Counted from the stretch's first letter, positions 7,829 through 15,943 are shown. The stretch is DNA of 39,541 nucleotides from Hyphomonadaceae bacterium (GCA_947478925.1 CANJXY010000010.1:1-39541); one strand, 5' to 3'. Made by a program: numbers and translations. The notes: generated by a model from the sequence alone, not told the origin.

Positions 7829-8431
7829 GTGAGAATCATTCTGCGCGCCCTCGTGATCCTCGTGACCCTCGGCCTACTGGCCGCAGGATGGGATTTCTCG
7901 CGTTTTGTCGCGCGGGCCGATCGCGCCGTGACGCCGGATCCACCGATGAACGCCGACGCGGTGGCGGCTCTCACGGGCAAGGCCGATGCGCGGATCATCA
8001 CGGCGATTCAGCTGGCGGACTCGCTCGATCTGCCCTTGCTGATTTCGGGCGTGAACATCGACACGACGCCGACAGACATTGCGCGAATTTCGAATGTGCC
8101 GATCAAGCAGGTCGATTGCTGTGTCACCCTGGGCAAGGCCGCGGCCACGACTGAGGGCAATGGCGCGGAGGTAGCCGATTGGGCGCGCCGCAAGAAGGTG
8201 AAGCGCATCATCGTCGTGACGTCGGAGTATCACATGGACCGCGCGTTGCTGGAACTTCAGCGCGCCATGCCGGAGGGAACGTTCATTCCACACGCCGTAA
8301 TGTCGACCAAGGTTCATCCCGGCGACTGGTACAAGGATGTCGCTACCGCCAAGGTGCTGCTTGAAGAATGGATCAAGTTCAGACTCGCAGGCCTGCGCGG
8401 TGCAGCGCTCGACCAGGGGCGCACGGGATGA
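7829..8431 (+). CDS. DUF218 (YdcF/ElyC-like) membrane-anchored protein
   Basis: This 200-residue protein starts at GTG 7829. An N-terminal hydrophobic segment (LRALVILVTLGLLAAGW) acts as signal or anchor. The rest is a DUF218 domain: DADAVAALTG-like start (here NADAVAALTGKADARI), GVN motif at LPLLISGVNIDTTP, DCCVTLGKAAATTEGN and KRIIVVTSEYHMDRAL. Characterised relatives (ElyC, SanA) act in envelope maintenance and lipid-carrier metabolism, but the biochemical role is not settled. It lies 46 bases after ftsX and overlaps the plsC start by four bases (ATGA), so it belongs to the same operon. Confidence 0.85.
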   Translation: MRIILRALVILVTLGLLAAGWDFSRFVARADRAVTPDPPMNADAVAALTGKADARIITAIQLADSLDLPLLISGVNIDTTPTDIARISNVPIKQVDCCVTLGKAAATTEGNGAEVADWARRKKVKRIIVVTSEYHMDRALLELQRAMPEGTFIPHAVMSTKVHPGDWYKDVATAKVLLEEWIKFRLAGLRGAALDQGRTG

Positions 8432-9150
8432 CCTTCATTCGCTCCCTGCTCTTTGCGATCTGGTTCTACCTGACGCTCCTTGTGCTCGGCCTCCTGGCGA
8501 TGCCGATCGCGCTGTTTTCGCGCCGCTTTGCGATTGGCGCGGTGAGGTTGTTTGGGGCCACGCAGGCGTTTGGTCTCTGGCTGTTCTGCGGCATCAGCAC
8601 GGAAGTGCGCGGCAAGGAGCATCTGCCGAAGGGACCCGGCCTCATCGCGATGAAGCACCAGTCGACCTATGATACGATCGCCCCCTTCATGTTCATGGAG
8701 AACCCGGCCTATATCCTGAAGAAGGAACTGCTCAAGGCGCCGGTGTTTGGCGTCTATGCCTCGCGCGTCGGCATCCCGATCGATCGTGCTGGCGGCGCCA
8801 AGACGATGCGGTTGATGCTAGCCGCAGCGAAGAAAGCGACTGCCGGTGGCCAGCAGATCGTGATCTTCCCGGAAGGGACGCGGCAACTGCCCGATACGCC
8901 GGCCGACATCAAGCCAGGCATCGTGTTGTTGTACAACGAACTGAAAGTCCCGTGCGTGCCAATAGCGCTAAACACCGGCCTGTGCTGGCAAGGCTCAGGC
9001 TTCCTGCGCAAACCGGGACGGATCGTGTTCGAAATTCTGCCGCCGATCCCGCCGGGACTGAAGCGCGATGTGTTCACACAGACGCTGAAAGACGCGCTCG
9101 ATCCGGCAACGCAGAGACTGGTCGCCGAGGGACGCGCGGCGCAGACATAG
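8428..9150 (+). CDS. plsC: 1-acyl-sn-glycerol-3-phosphate acyltransferase
   Basis: This 240-residue acyltransferase makes phosphatidic acid from lysophosphatidic acid at the inner membrane. An N-terminal hydrophobic hairpin (LLFAIWFYLTLLVLGLLAMP) is followed by the catalytic HX4D box HQSTYD (77-82), a GIPIDR block (115-120), and the FPEGTR block (147-152). A final VPCVPIALNTGLCW segment fits block IV. ATG 8428 overlaps the TGA of the DUF218 gene and has AGGGG eight bases upstream. It is the last gene of the ftsE-ftsX-DUF218-plsC unit and converges on tyrA with a 17-base gap. This links division, envelope and phospholipid synthesis in one unit. Confidence 0.93.
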   Translation: MTFIRSLLFAIWFYLTLLVLGLLAMPIALFSRRFAIGAVRLFGATQAFGLWLFCGISTEVRGKEHLPKGPGLIAMKHQSTYDTIAPFMFMENPAYILKKELLKAPVFGVYASRVGIPIDRAGGAKTMRLMLAAAKKATAGGQQIVIFPEGTRQLPDTPADIKPGIVLLYNELKVPCVPIALNTGLCWQGSGFLRKPGRIVFEILPPIPPGLKRDVFTQTLKDALDPATQRLVAEGRAAQT

Positions 9151-9167
9151 ACCCTTGGCGCGAAAAG

Positions 9168-10103
9168 CTACAGTTTCTTGCCGTCCACATCGCGCCCGAA
9201 GTTTGCCGCAGCCGTGTCCTGTCCCGCGTCGATGATCTCACGACGGATGCCGCGGGCATGGGTGAAAACGTCGAACAGCTTCTGGCCGTCGCCATTGCGG
9301 ATGGCTTTTCGCAGCGCCGTGAGATCGTCATCGAAACGTCCCAGCACTTCAAGAACGGCTTCCTTGTTGTTGAGGAAGACGTCGCGCCACATCGTCGGAT
9401 CGGATGCCGCAATACGGGTGAAATCACGGAAACCGGCGGCGGAGAATTTTACCACTTCGCCTTCGGTCACGGCCTCCATGTCGTAGGCGGTGGCGACCAT
9501 GTTGTAGGCGATCAGGTGTGGAAGGTGGCTGGTGACCGCGAGCACGAGATCGTGGCGCTGTGCGTCCATGCGCTCCACCTTGGAGCCCAGCGCCGTCCAG
9601 AACGCCGCAAGGCGATCTGTTGCGGCGACGTAGTCCGGCGAACCTCCCTGCTCCGGCGTGAGAATGCACCAGCGGCCATCGAACAGGCTGGCGAAGCCCG
9701 CATCGGGTCCGGACTTTTCCGTACCGGCGACAGGGTGGCCGGGGATGACATGAATGTCAGTGCGGCCGAGCGAGCGGAAGTCGCGCGCGACATTGCCTTT
9801 CACCGAGCCAACGTCCGTGAGGATGGCGCCCGGCTTCATCGCGCCGATGCTGGCGCGGGCTGTCGCCGCCATCGCGCCAACGGGGACGCAGTGAAAAACG
9901 GCATCCGCGTCAGAAACGGCGGCTTCGATGGTGGCTGCGGGCTTGCCGAAACCAATCTCGCCGGCGCGCGCGAGCGCCTGTGCGTTGCCGTCGAAAACCA
10001 TGATCTCCGCCGCAGCGCCGCTTTCCTGCGCGGCGCGCGCGATGGAGCCACCGATAAGGCCGACGCCGATGATGGCTATCCGGTTGAAGATCAATTCAGC
10101 CAT
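9168..10103 (-). CDS. tyrA: prephenate/arogenate dehydrogenase
   Basis: This 311-residue NAD(P)-dependent dehydrogenase catalyses oxidative decarboxylation of prephenate or arogenate in tyrosine synthesis. The Rossmann motif GVGLIGGSIARA is at residues 13-24. TDVGSVKG and HPVAGTEKSGPDAGFASLF are the typical substrate-binding blocks. There is no fused chorismate mutase or ACT domain, which fits the TyrC/cyclohexadienyl dehydrogenase type. It starts four bases after the hisC stop, and a chorismate mutase-like gene lies further upstream, so all three form one operon. Whether it prefers prephenate or arogenate cannot be read from the sequence. Confidence 0.92.
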   Translation of the reverse strand: MAELIFNRIAIIGVGLIGGSIARAAQESGAAAEIMVFDGNAQALARAGEIGFGKPAATIEAAVSDADAVFHCVPVGAMAATARASIGAMKPGAILTDVGSVKGNVARDFRSLGRTDIHVIPGHPVAGTEKSGPDAGFASLFDGRWCILTPEQGGSPDYVAATDRLAAFWTALGSKVERMDAQRHDLVLAVTSHLPHLIAYNMVATAYDMEAVTEGEVVKFSAAGFRDFTRIAASDPTMWRDVFLNNKEAVLEVLGRFDDDLTALRKAIRNGDGQKLFDVFTHARGIRREIIDAGQDTAAANFGRDVDGKKL

Positions 10104-10107
10104 CGGA

Positions 10108-11202
10108 TCACTTGCCCAGAAATTCTCTCAGCAGCTGCAGCGCTGCAGTGTTGCCATCGACCGTGCCGATCGAGATACGCAGGTGGTGAGGCATCTTGTA
10201 ACCCGCGAGGCCACGCAGCGTCACACCGTTTTGCTTGAGATGCTCAAGCGCCTCGGCGGCGGTCTTGCCTTTGGTCTGCGGGAATTCCGCGACAACGAAG
10301 TTGCCGACGCCGTCGATAATCGGGAGGCCGAGCTTCTTCAGTTCATCACTGACACGGGCGAATTCGCGGTCATTGTGTGCCAGTGACGCCTCGGTGAAGG
10401 CGTCATCCTCAATCGCCGCGATCGCGGCCGCCTGAGCCGGCAGGTTGACGTTGAACGGCATCCGCACTTTTTCGAGCGCATCCACCACATGCGCGGGCGC
10501 ATAGCTCCAGCCGACACGCAGGCCGGCGAGACCGTAGAGCTTCGAGAAGGTTCTCGTGATCAGGACATTGCCAAACTGCGAGGCGAGTTCGATGCCCGAG
10601 GCGTAGTCGTTCTTGCGCACGAATTCGGCATAGGCGCCATCGAGCACCAGCAACACGCTCGACGGCAGGCCGGCGTGCAGGCGCTTGACCTCGTCATACG
10701 GCAGGTAGGTGCCGGTCGGGTTGTTGGGGTTGGCGAGCCAGACGATCTTCGTTTTCGGCGTCACGGCGGCGAGTATGGCATCGACGTCGGCGGTGAAGCT
10801 GTCTTCCGCGACTTCAACGACGGTCGCACCCTGCTGCTGCGTGATGATGGCGTAGATCGCAAAAGCATGGGCCGTGTTGATCGCTTCATCGCCCGGGCCG
10901 AGGAAGGCGCGGCCGAGCATCAGGAAGATTTCGTCGGAACCTGCGCCGACGACGATGCGGCTGGCGTCGAGGCCGTGCTTTTTCGCGATGGCGGCTTTCA
11001 GCGCCTTGGCCTGGCCGTCGGGGTACAGCTCCAGCTTCGTGGCGAGTTCGGCGTAAACCGCGCGCGCGCGCGGCGAGGCGCCGAGTGGATTTTCGTTTGA
11101 AGCCAGCTTGTAACTCGGCCCCTTGGTGTATTTGGGTGCTTCGCCTGGGACATAGGCGTTGACGCCAGCCAGCTGCGGCAAGGGCTTGGGCAGGTCAGAC
11201 AT
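10108..11202 (-). CDS. hisC: histidinol-phosphate / aromatic aminotransferase
   Basis: This 364-residue class I/II PLP-dependent aminotransferase shows KLASNENPLG near the N-terminus, NPNNPTG (159-165), DGAYAEF (188-194) and TFSKLYGLAGLRVGW with the PLP lysine at 221. The start at MSDLPKPLP has AGGGG seven bases upstream; the frame runs further upstream without protein-like features. HisC-type enzymes serve histidine synthesis and often also transaminate prephenate or phenylpyruvate. Its place between a chorismate mutase-like gene and tyrA suggests a real role in tyrosine and phenylalanine formation here. Confidence 0.92.
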   Translation of the reverse strand: MSDLPKPLPQLAGVNAYVPGEAPKYTKGPSYKLASNENPLGASPRARAVYAELATKLELYPDGQAKALKAAIAKKHGLDASRIVVGAGSDEIFLMLGRAFLGPGDEAINTAHAFAIYAIITQQQGATVVEVAEDSFTADVDAILAAVTPKTKIVWLANPNNPTGTYLPYDEVKRLHAGLPSSVLLVLDGAYAEFVRKNDYASGIELASQFGNVLITRTFSKLYGLAGLRVGWSYAPAHVVDALEKVRMPFNVNLPAQAAAIAAIEDDAFTEASLAHNDREFARVSDELKKLGLPIIDGVGNFVVAEFPQTKGKTAAEALEHLKQNGVTLRGLAGYKMPHHLRISIGTVDGNTAALQLLREFLGK

Positions 11203-11215
11203 GGGGAGGCCCCTT

Positions 11216-11959
11216 TCAGGGCCGAGGCCGTACCCCGATAACCCGGAGGCCGTCCAGCCCCGCGGCCTTGGCAAGGGCGATCCGGCGATCGTCCGGGGCG
11301 ACGAATTCAGACATGCGGATCAGCGCCAGCGAACGGGCGCGCGCCACGACTTCAGCCTTGATGCCGACTTCGCCGAGGAGCTTGTCCGCCGTCCATTGAT
11401 CGTCATGTGCGGTCGCCAGCGTGTCGTCGTCGCCTGAAGACTCCATCGGCATGCGGCCGACGATGGCGACACGCGGGCTCTCCTCCTTGCGGCCAGGCAA
11501 GCTGGGCCAACCACAGCCGATCATGAGGTCGCTAAAGCGGCTCTCGTTGAGCATCGGCCACCATTGGCCGGCCCCGGCATGTTCAGGCCATGGCAGGCAG
11601 GCCAGTGCGCTGGTTTCGGTCGAGACGCGCTCGAGCGCATCACGAATACCGACAAGCGGAACGAGATCGGGGCCGAAACCGAAATAACTGCGTCCGGCTT
11701 CGAGCGTCAGGGTGACATCGCCGCCCGCAACGTAGACCGCCTTCAGGCCGCGCGCGGCAGCGACATCGCCACACATCGAGCGCCACATGCGGGCAATGGC
11801 TTCGGGAGGCATGCCGACAGCGGCGGCGTCCCGGCAAAGGCGGCGCATTTCGGCTGCTTCCCGCGCTGGGAAGAATCGGAACGTCCCAGGGGCCGGCTGA
11901 GGGGCATCCTTCAGCTCGCGCCATTTCAGGGCAAGTGCGGCCAGAAACGTATCGCTCAT
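11216..11959 (-). CDS. chorismate mutase-related protein, possibly inactive
   Basis: This 247-residue protein is first in the operon with hisC and tyrA. Its N-terminal 70 or so residues (ALALKWRELK, FFPAREAAEMRRL, EAIARMWRSMCGDV) line up with the later helices of an AroQ-type chorismate mutase. The usual first half-helix carrying an essential arginine is missing from the likely start (MSDTFLAAL, after TGAGG), and the second arginine position reads Trp. The remaining 170 residues (VYVAGGDVTLTL, YFGFGPDLVPLVGIRDAL) resemble the periplasmic-binding-like second domain seen in alphaproteobacterial proteins at this locus. A start at 12016 would add 19 residues. Link to the aromatic pathway is by position and partial likeness. 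Confidence 0.6.
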   Translation of the reverse strand: MSDTFLAALALKWRELKDAPQPAPGTFRFFPAREAAEMRRLCRDAAAVGMPPEAIARMWRSMCGDVAAARGLKAVYVAGGDVTLTLEAGRSYFGFGPDLVPLVGIRDALERVSTETSALACLPWPEHAGAGQWWPMLNESRFSDLMIGCGWPSLPGRKEESPRVAIVGRMPMESSGDDDTLATAHDDQWTADKLLGEVGIKAEVVARARSLALIRMSEFVAPDDRRIALAKAAGLDGLRVIGVRPRP

Positions 11960-12226
11960 GGCCTCAGACGTACTACGGAAACTATCAGCAGCCATATCAC
12001 TCAACAAATCGCGCACACCCCAGCACGCCCGTACGCAAGTATCATACCTCAGAATTGGCTCAGCAAGAACCCTCCAGCAGGTGAGGCGTGCGGCTGACGG
12101 GCGAATGCTTCATTCCGTTTCCGTGCTGAATCAGGGTCCCAAGGGTGAATGGTCCCCTGTGCGGGTTAGCTCCGGCGGCCTTGGTTTTGCAGCGGGGCAG
12201 GCTTGAGACTTGCACCTGGGGTCGAC
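11960..12226. other. divergent intergenic region, 267 bases
   Basis: The gap separates the chorismate mutase-like operon (minus) from a lipoprotein gene (plus) and must hold both promoters. I see no convincing -35/-10 pair, hairpin terminator or RNA gene. The hexamer GGTCCC occurs twice near 12136-12157, which may be chance. Confidence 0.4.
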
Positions 12227-13195
12227 ATGAAACGCTCTCTTTCTCTCCTCACCGCTCTTTCGTTGTCAGTGTCGCTTTCCGCCTGCGGGCCGGGCGCGCC
12301 CAAGGCCAATGATCCGCTCTCGGGTCCATACCGTGTCGTCACCCTTGCCGACATCTTCGCAGATGCGCCGAAGCTGAGGTCGGATGGCGATCTCAAGACA
12401 TTCCTGCGCGACCGGCTCGACTGGGCCTACGCGCCCGGGCGGCTGCCGCTGGCTGTCATGGACCCCGAAGCTGACCTGCGCCTGCAGCAGAGCGTGACGC
12501 CGGAGCAAGTCCAGGCGGTTGAAATCGAACTTGCGAAGGAAGGCCACCGTGGCGCGCAGTTTTTGATGGCGATGGACGGCGGTGGTGATGGTCACCCCAG
12601 CGTCGCTGAACTGGCTGCCGCTGGGTTCGAGCCGGCGCAGATCTTTGCAGGCGGGATCCAGGCGGCGATGGGCGACAGCCCGGAAGCGAAGGCAACCCGC
12701 GAGAAGATCGACAAGCTGAAGGACCGCTATCCGATGGCAAAAATGGTGCTCGGCCTTGCGCTGACCGACCAGACAGATCCCACGGAAAAGGCGCAAGGCA
12801 TCCGCCTTCTCTCCGAGATTCATGAACTTGATCCGCTGCTGCTGCAGACCGTGGTTACGAGCTTCTACTTCATGAGCCCGCCAAACCCGGACGCTGAAAA
12901 GGCGGGGCGCCAGATGCTGGAAGCCTACATGGCGACCTACGCCAGCCACGTCAAAGCGGGCGAACCGGTTATGCAGGGTGCGCCGGTCGCCCTGGCCTCG
13001 ATGCTGGAAAATGGTCGTGGCGGTCCGAAGGACCTCGCGCGCGCTGTCCAAATCTACACCGCAGCCGTGCGCCAATCTCATCTCACCTGCGAGCCCGAAG
13101 CGGTCGACGCGTTGAAGCGCCTGAACAAGCCGGTCCCGGAAGGCACGGGCCCCGCCTGCGAGGCGAAGAAGCCGGTCAACCCGCTCGAGCAGTAA
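12227..13195 (+). CDS. lipoprotein of unknown function with Sel1/TPR-like segment
   Basis: This 322-residue protein begins MKRSLSLLTALSLSVSLSAC, a lipoprotein signal with lipobox LSAC. ATG 12227 follows GGGG. The body is mainly helical. Near the C-terminus, GAPVALASMLENGRGGPKDL followed by ARAVQIYTAAVRQS looks like one Sel1-type repeat. The final residues are EAKKPVNPLEQ. I do not recognise a named family. It is probably anchored in an envelope membrane, facing the periplasm. It is transcribed alone, divergent from the aromatic operon, with 162 bases before the next gene. Confidence 0.75.
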   Translation: MKRSLSLLTALSLSVSLSACGPGAPKANDPLSGPYRVVTLADIFADAPKLRSDGDLKTFLRDRLDWAYAPGRLPLAVMDPEADLRLQQSVTPEQVQAVEIELAKEGHRGAQFLMAMDGGGDGHPSVAELAAAGFEPAQIFAGGIQAAMGDSPEAKATREKIDKLKDRYPMAKMVLGLALTDQTDPTEKAQGIRLLSEIHELDPLLLQTVVTSFYFMSPPNPDAEKAGRQMLEAYMATYASHVKAGEPVMQGAPVALASMLENGRGGPKDLARAVQIYTAAVRQSHLTCEPEAVDALKRLNKPVPEGTGPACEAKKPVNPLEQ

Positions 13196-13283
13196 GCCGC
13201 CACGGCACGGCCGCATCGGGTGATTGGCCTGAAACGGCACAGCCAGGACGGCCGCAAGGCGCAAAACTGTAAAGTTCCGAAAA

Positions 13284-13343
13284 GGCCCTGCTAACGGGTT
13301 GTCGCTATCCTGTAACTGGCCCGACCCCTCTGAGCAGGGCCAG
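13284..13343 (+). promoter_or_regulatory. two mutually exclusive hairpins before the gene at 13358
   Basis: GGCCCTGCT (13284-13292) is a perfect complement of AGCAGGGCC (13333-13341). CTGGCCC (13316-13322) is a perfect complement of GGGCCAG (13337-13343). The right arms overlap, so only one stem can form at a time. The second hairpin ends just before the AGGAAA ribosome binding site. This is the arrangement of an attenuator or translational switch, but it matches no riboswitch class I know. Confidence 0.35.
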
Positions 13344-13357
13344 AACAGGAAACGTCC

Positions 13358-13747
13358 ATGTCCTTCACGATGACGTCTACGGTCCGGAAGGTCTCCGATC
13401 ACTTCGAACCTGAAGCCGCTCTCGATCCGCAGCAACAGCGGGCCCTGCGTGGTCATCTCGAACAGATCGACTTCGCCGCCTTCGCCGCCAACCGCGAGAT
13501 TGTCGCCAAGACGCTCAGCCCCGCCGATCTCGAACAGTTCCAGCGCCTCGCCGTCGCCGCAGCCCACGCCCGTACGCGCTGGCTTTCCGCCTCGATTGCG
13601 ATGTCGAAGAAAGCTGACGGGCTCTCGCCGCAGGATGTGCAGCAGATCGCTACGTTGAGAACAGCGTATGAAGAGCTGACAGAGGCCTATAACGGCCTGC
13701 GGCGCCTGGTGGAGCGCGGCTATCTCCCTTATCGCGCCAAACCCTGA
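13358..13747 (+). CDS. small soluble protein of unknown function
   Basis: This 129-residue protein starts at ATG 13358 with AGGAAA upstream. It has no signal peptide or membrane segment. It is rich in Ala, Gln and Arg and predicted to be helical throughout (LDPQQQRALRGHLEQIDF, LSPADLEQFQRLAVAAAHA, LRTAYEELTEAYNGLRRLV). I do not recognise a family. Two competing hairpins precede it and a terminator-like hairpin follows, so it looks like a single-gene transcript. Regulation at the RNA level is possible. Confidence 0.7.
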   Translation: MSFTMTSTVRKVSDHFEPEAALDPQQQRALRGHLEQIDFAAFAANREIVAKTLSPADLEQFQRLAVAAAHARTRWLSASIAMSKKADGLSPQDVQQIATLRTAYEELTEAYNGLRRLVERGYLPYRAKP

Positions 13748-13769
13748 TCCCGCGCGCCCGACAGCGCGG

Positions 13770-13800
13770 AACCGCCGGGAGGGGGTCTCCTCCGGCGGTT
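13770..13800 (+). terminator. strong hairpin after the gene at 13358
   Basis: AACCGCCGG (13770-13778) pairs perfectly with CCGGCGGTT (13792-13800), with a GAG/CTC pairing possible inside the loop. It begins 22 bases after the stop codon. The tail is CAAAACC rather than a T-run, so it may stop transcription weakly, or act in both directions, as the convergent glnB ends at 13938. The other bases up to 13937 show nothing clear. Confidence 0.5.
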
Positions 13801-13937
13801 CAAAACCTTGGTGGCTGGATCAATGGGGGATTGGGCTACCAAGCCTCCCGGCTCGGCGGTTTCTAGGGGCATTTCCGTCCGGGCGACGCGCCTGCCGGGC
13901 ACCGTTCTAGGCGGAGCTCCGGCTGGTTTGGTCTGAC

Positions 13938-14282
13938 TTACGAGCTGAGAGCAGCCTCGTTTTTCTCGCCCGTGCGGATGCGCATGACCTGCTCGAGGTC
14001 GAGCACGAAGATCTTGCCGTCGCCGATCTTGTTGGTGTTGGCGGCCTGCGTGATCGAGTCGATGACCTTCTCGAGGATCGCGTCAGAGACGGCGATCTCG
14101 ATGCGGACCTTCGGCAGGAGGCGCACTTCGTATTCGGCGCCGCGATAGACTTCGGTCTTGCCCTGCTGGCGGCCGTAACCGCGAACCTCTGTAACGGTCA
14201 CGCCCGACGCACCGGCGGCGGTCACAGCATCAAGGACGGCGTCGAGGCGGCTGGGTTTGAAGACGGCGGTGACGTATTTCAT
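13938..14282 (-). CDS. glnB: nitrogen regulatory protein PII
   Basis: This 114-residue PII signalling protein senses 2-oxoglutarate, ATP/ADP and, via uridylylation, glutamine. The T-loop is GKTEVYRGAEYEVRLLPK with the uridylylation site Tyr51 intact. The B-loop region KIGDGKIFV and the C-terminal VMRIRTGEKNEAAL are conserved. Length is typical. GlnB and GlnK are hard to separate by sequence; neither amtB (usual GlnK partner) nor glnA (usual GlnB partner) is next to it here. AGGGA lies nine bases before the ATG. An 84-base gap separates it from the methyltransferase gene upstream on the same strand, so it may have its own promoter. Confidence 0.93.
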   Translation of the reverse strand: MKYVTAVFKPSRLDAVLDAVTAAGASGVTVTEVRGYGRQQGKTEVYRGAEYEVRLLPKVRIEIAVSDAILEKVIDSITQAANTNKIGDGKIFVLDLEQVMRIRTGEKNEAALSS

Positions 14283-14356
14283 GGGGCATTCCCTTTCTGT
14301 TTCAGGTCTGCGGGAGATCCCCGCTTCGGGTCTACATATATTGCATCACTTACACA

Positions 14357-14383
14357 CCTTCAACACCTATTTGAAGGTTTTTT
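14357..14383 (+). terminator. plus-strand intrinsic terminator with no obvious plus-strand gene
   Basis: CCTTCAA (14357-14363) and TTGAAGG (14371-14377) form a perfect seven-base stem around CACCTAT, followed at once by six T residues (14378-14383). This is a textbook intrinsic terminator for plus-strand transcription. The methyltransferase stop codon, on the other strand, lies in the loop. No plus-strand gene is seen between 13748 and here. A GCGGG-AGATC-CCCGC hairpin lies near 14308-14322. Confidence 0.5.
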
Positions 14384-15110
14384 CGCTTCGATCGCGAAAT
14401 GACCGCTTCTCCGGTACTTTGACGACCCGCCCAGCCGGAACGGCTTTTCCAGGCTCGATGTATAGCCGCTTCAGCGCCTCGATCATGAGAACGCCGCCAA
14501 AGCCGGACCATGCGAATCGGCCGATCTTCTCCCATGCATCGCCAGCTGCCGTGATGATTCCCCAGTCGATCGGAGGCGCGTAAAGCGCTCGCGCCGAGGC
14601 CTGGGGGGCGAACATCGCGTTCTCAAGCAGGCGGGTGAGCTGCATGCGCGTGTACGGCCGGCCGTGGCCGAATGGCGTTGATTCGGCGCGAGCCCAGAGC
14701 CCTCGCCTGTGCGCCACAATGATCAGGATCCGCGCTTCGGGCGCGGCGACGCGCCAGATCTCGCGCAGGAGACGGTTGGGGCTCTCCGCCTCCTCCAGGG
14801 CGTGACAGACGATGATGCGATCAAACAGCGCATCGGGAAACGGCAGGCGCTCGTCCTCGACCAGGGTGGTGAGGCCCTTGCCATCGGCTGGCCAGCGTTC
14901 CGCGCCCTGCATGGCGGGAGCGGCCGAAATCACACGGCGCGCCCCGCCCCGGAACCGTTCCAGCAGCGCATGCGCGTGCCCGATTCCCAGCACATCGAGC
15001 CCATCGGCGGCGGGCCATAGCGCGGCAACCCGCTTGTCGACCATGTCGAACGTCATCCGCCCGAGCGCCGAGCCATAGAAGGCCTGCTGCCTGTCGATAT
15101 CGAAGCGCAT
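14367..15110 (-). CDS. class I SAM-dependent methyltransferase
   Basis: This 247-residue protein has the class I methyltransferase fold. The SAM-binding motif I region is LDVLGIGHAHALLERF, a variant of the usual GxGxG pattern; the later motif FDRIIVCHALEEAESPNRLL and the REIWRVAAPEARILIIV strand fit the family. C-terminal residues are basic (KVPEKRSFRDRSEKTFK). The substrate is unknown. It is divergent from gloB with a 65-base gap; this pairing is common in alphaproteobacteria to my knowledge, but its reason is unclear. glnB follows on the same strand. Confidence 0.8.
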   Translation of the reverse strand: MRFDIDRQQAFYGSALGRMTFDMVDKRVAALWPAADGLDVLGIGHAHALLERFRGGARRVISAAPAMQGAERWPADGKGLTTLVEDERLPFPDALFDRIIVCHALEEAESPNRLLREIWRVAAPEARILIIVAHRRGLWARAESTPFGHGRPYTRMQLTRLLENAMFAPQASARALYAPPIDWGIITAAGDAWEKIGRFAWSGFGGVLMIEALKRLYIEPGKAVPAGRVVKVPEKRSFRDRSEKTFK

Positions 15111-15175
15111 GCCCTAACCTCTGGCCCGTAACCCGGCCTATATAGGGCTTACACAGACGGGAAAGGTAAACCCAC

Positions 15176-15943
15176 GTGACAAGCGCGATCGTCCATATCT
15201 TCCCCTGCCTGAAGGACAATTACGGCTTCCTGCTCCACGACCCCTCGACCGGGGAGACCGCCGCCATCGACACGCCGGAAGCCGGGAAGATCCTCGCCGA
15301 GGCGGACGCGAAAGGCTGGAAGATCACCCAGATATGGAACACGCACTGGCATCCCGATCACGCTGGCGGGAATGCGGAGATCGTCGCCAAGACCGGCGCG
15401 AAAGTTGTCGGCCCGAAGGAAGTCGATCGTATCGGGGCCGCGCCCGATCGCATCGTCAGCGAAGGTGACACTGTTGAAATGGGTGCTTTGAAAGCCACCA
15501 TCATCGAGACGCCGGGACACACGCTGGGCCACATCGTCTTTCACCTTGCCGACCAAAAGATCGCGTTCGTTGGCGACACGTTGTTTGCGCTCGGCTGCGG
15601 CCGCCTGTTTGAAGGCACGCCGGGACAGATGTGGGACAGCCTCGGCAAGCTGCGCGCCCTGCCCGACGATACGGTGGTCTACTGCGCGCATGAATACACA
15701 GCGTCGAACGCCGCCTTCGCGCTCAGCGTGGATGCGCAGAACGCAGACCTCGTCGCATATGCGGATGATGTCAGGGCCAAGCGTGCGCAGAACCTCGCAA
15801 CGGTGCCGACCACAATCGGCAAGGAGAAACGCGCCAATCCGTTCCTGCGCGCCGACGATCAGAAGCTGCAGGCGTTTGTCGGGCACGCGGGCGATGCCGT
15901 CGCGACGTTTGCCGAAGTGCGCGAGCGGAAGAACAATTTCTGA
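15176..15943 (+). CDS. gloB: hydroxyacylglutathione hydrolase (glyoxalase II)
   Basis: This 255-residue metallo-beta-lactamase-fold enzyme hydrolyses S-D-lactoylglutathione to D-lactate and glutathione, the second step of methylglyoxal detoxification. The metal site THWHPDH is at residues 56-62, followed by GHTLGHIVF, FVGDTLFALGCGRLFEG and CAHEYTASNAAFAL. The C-terminal half has KRANPFLR, typical of glyoxalase II glutathione binding. The start is GTG 15176 (MTSAIVHIFPCLKDNYGFLL) with AAAGG about ten bases upstream. The TGA shares one base with the ATG of the cupin gene, so the two are coupled. Confidence 0.94.
   Translation: MTSAIVHIFPCLKDNYGFLLHDPSTGETAAIDTPEAGKILAEADAKGWKITQIWNTHWHPDHAGGNAEIVAKTGAKVVGPKEVDRIGAAPDRIVSEGDTVEMGALKATIIETPGHTLGHIVFHLADQKIAFVGDTLFALGCGRLFEGTPGQMWDSLGKLRALPDDTVVYCAHEYTASNAAFALSVDAQNADLVAYADDVRAKRAQNLATVPTTIGKEKRANPFLRADDQKLQAFVGHAGDAVATFAEVRERKNNF

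Noticed and set aside
6562-8001. 479-codon minus-strand open frame opposite ftsE, ftsX and the DUF218 gene
   Set aside because: Shadow frame caused by high GC; the opposite strand carries clear FtsE and FtsX motifs, and this product is Arg/Gln/Ser-rich with no domain.
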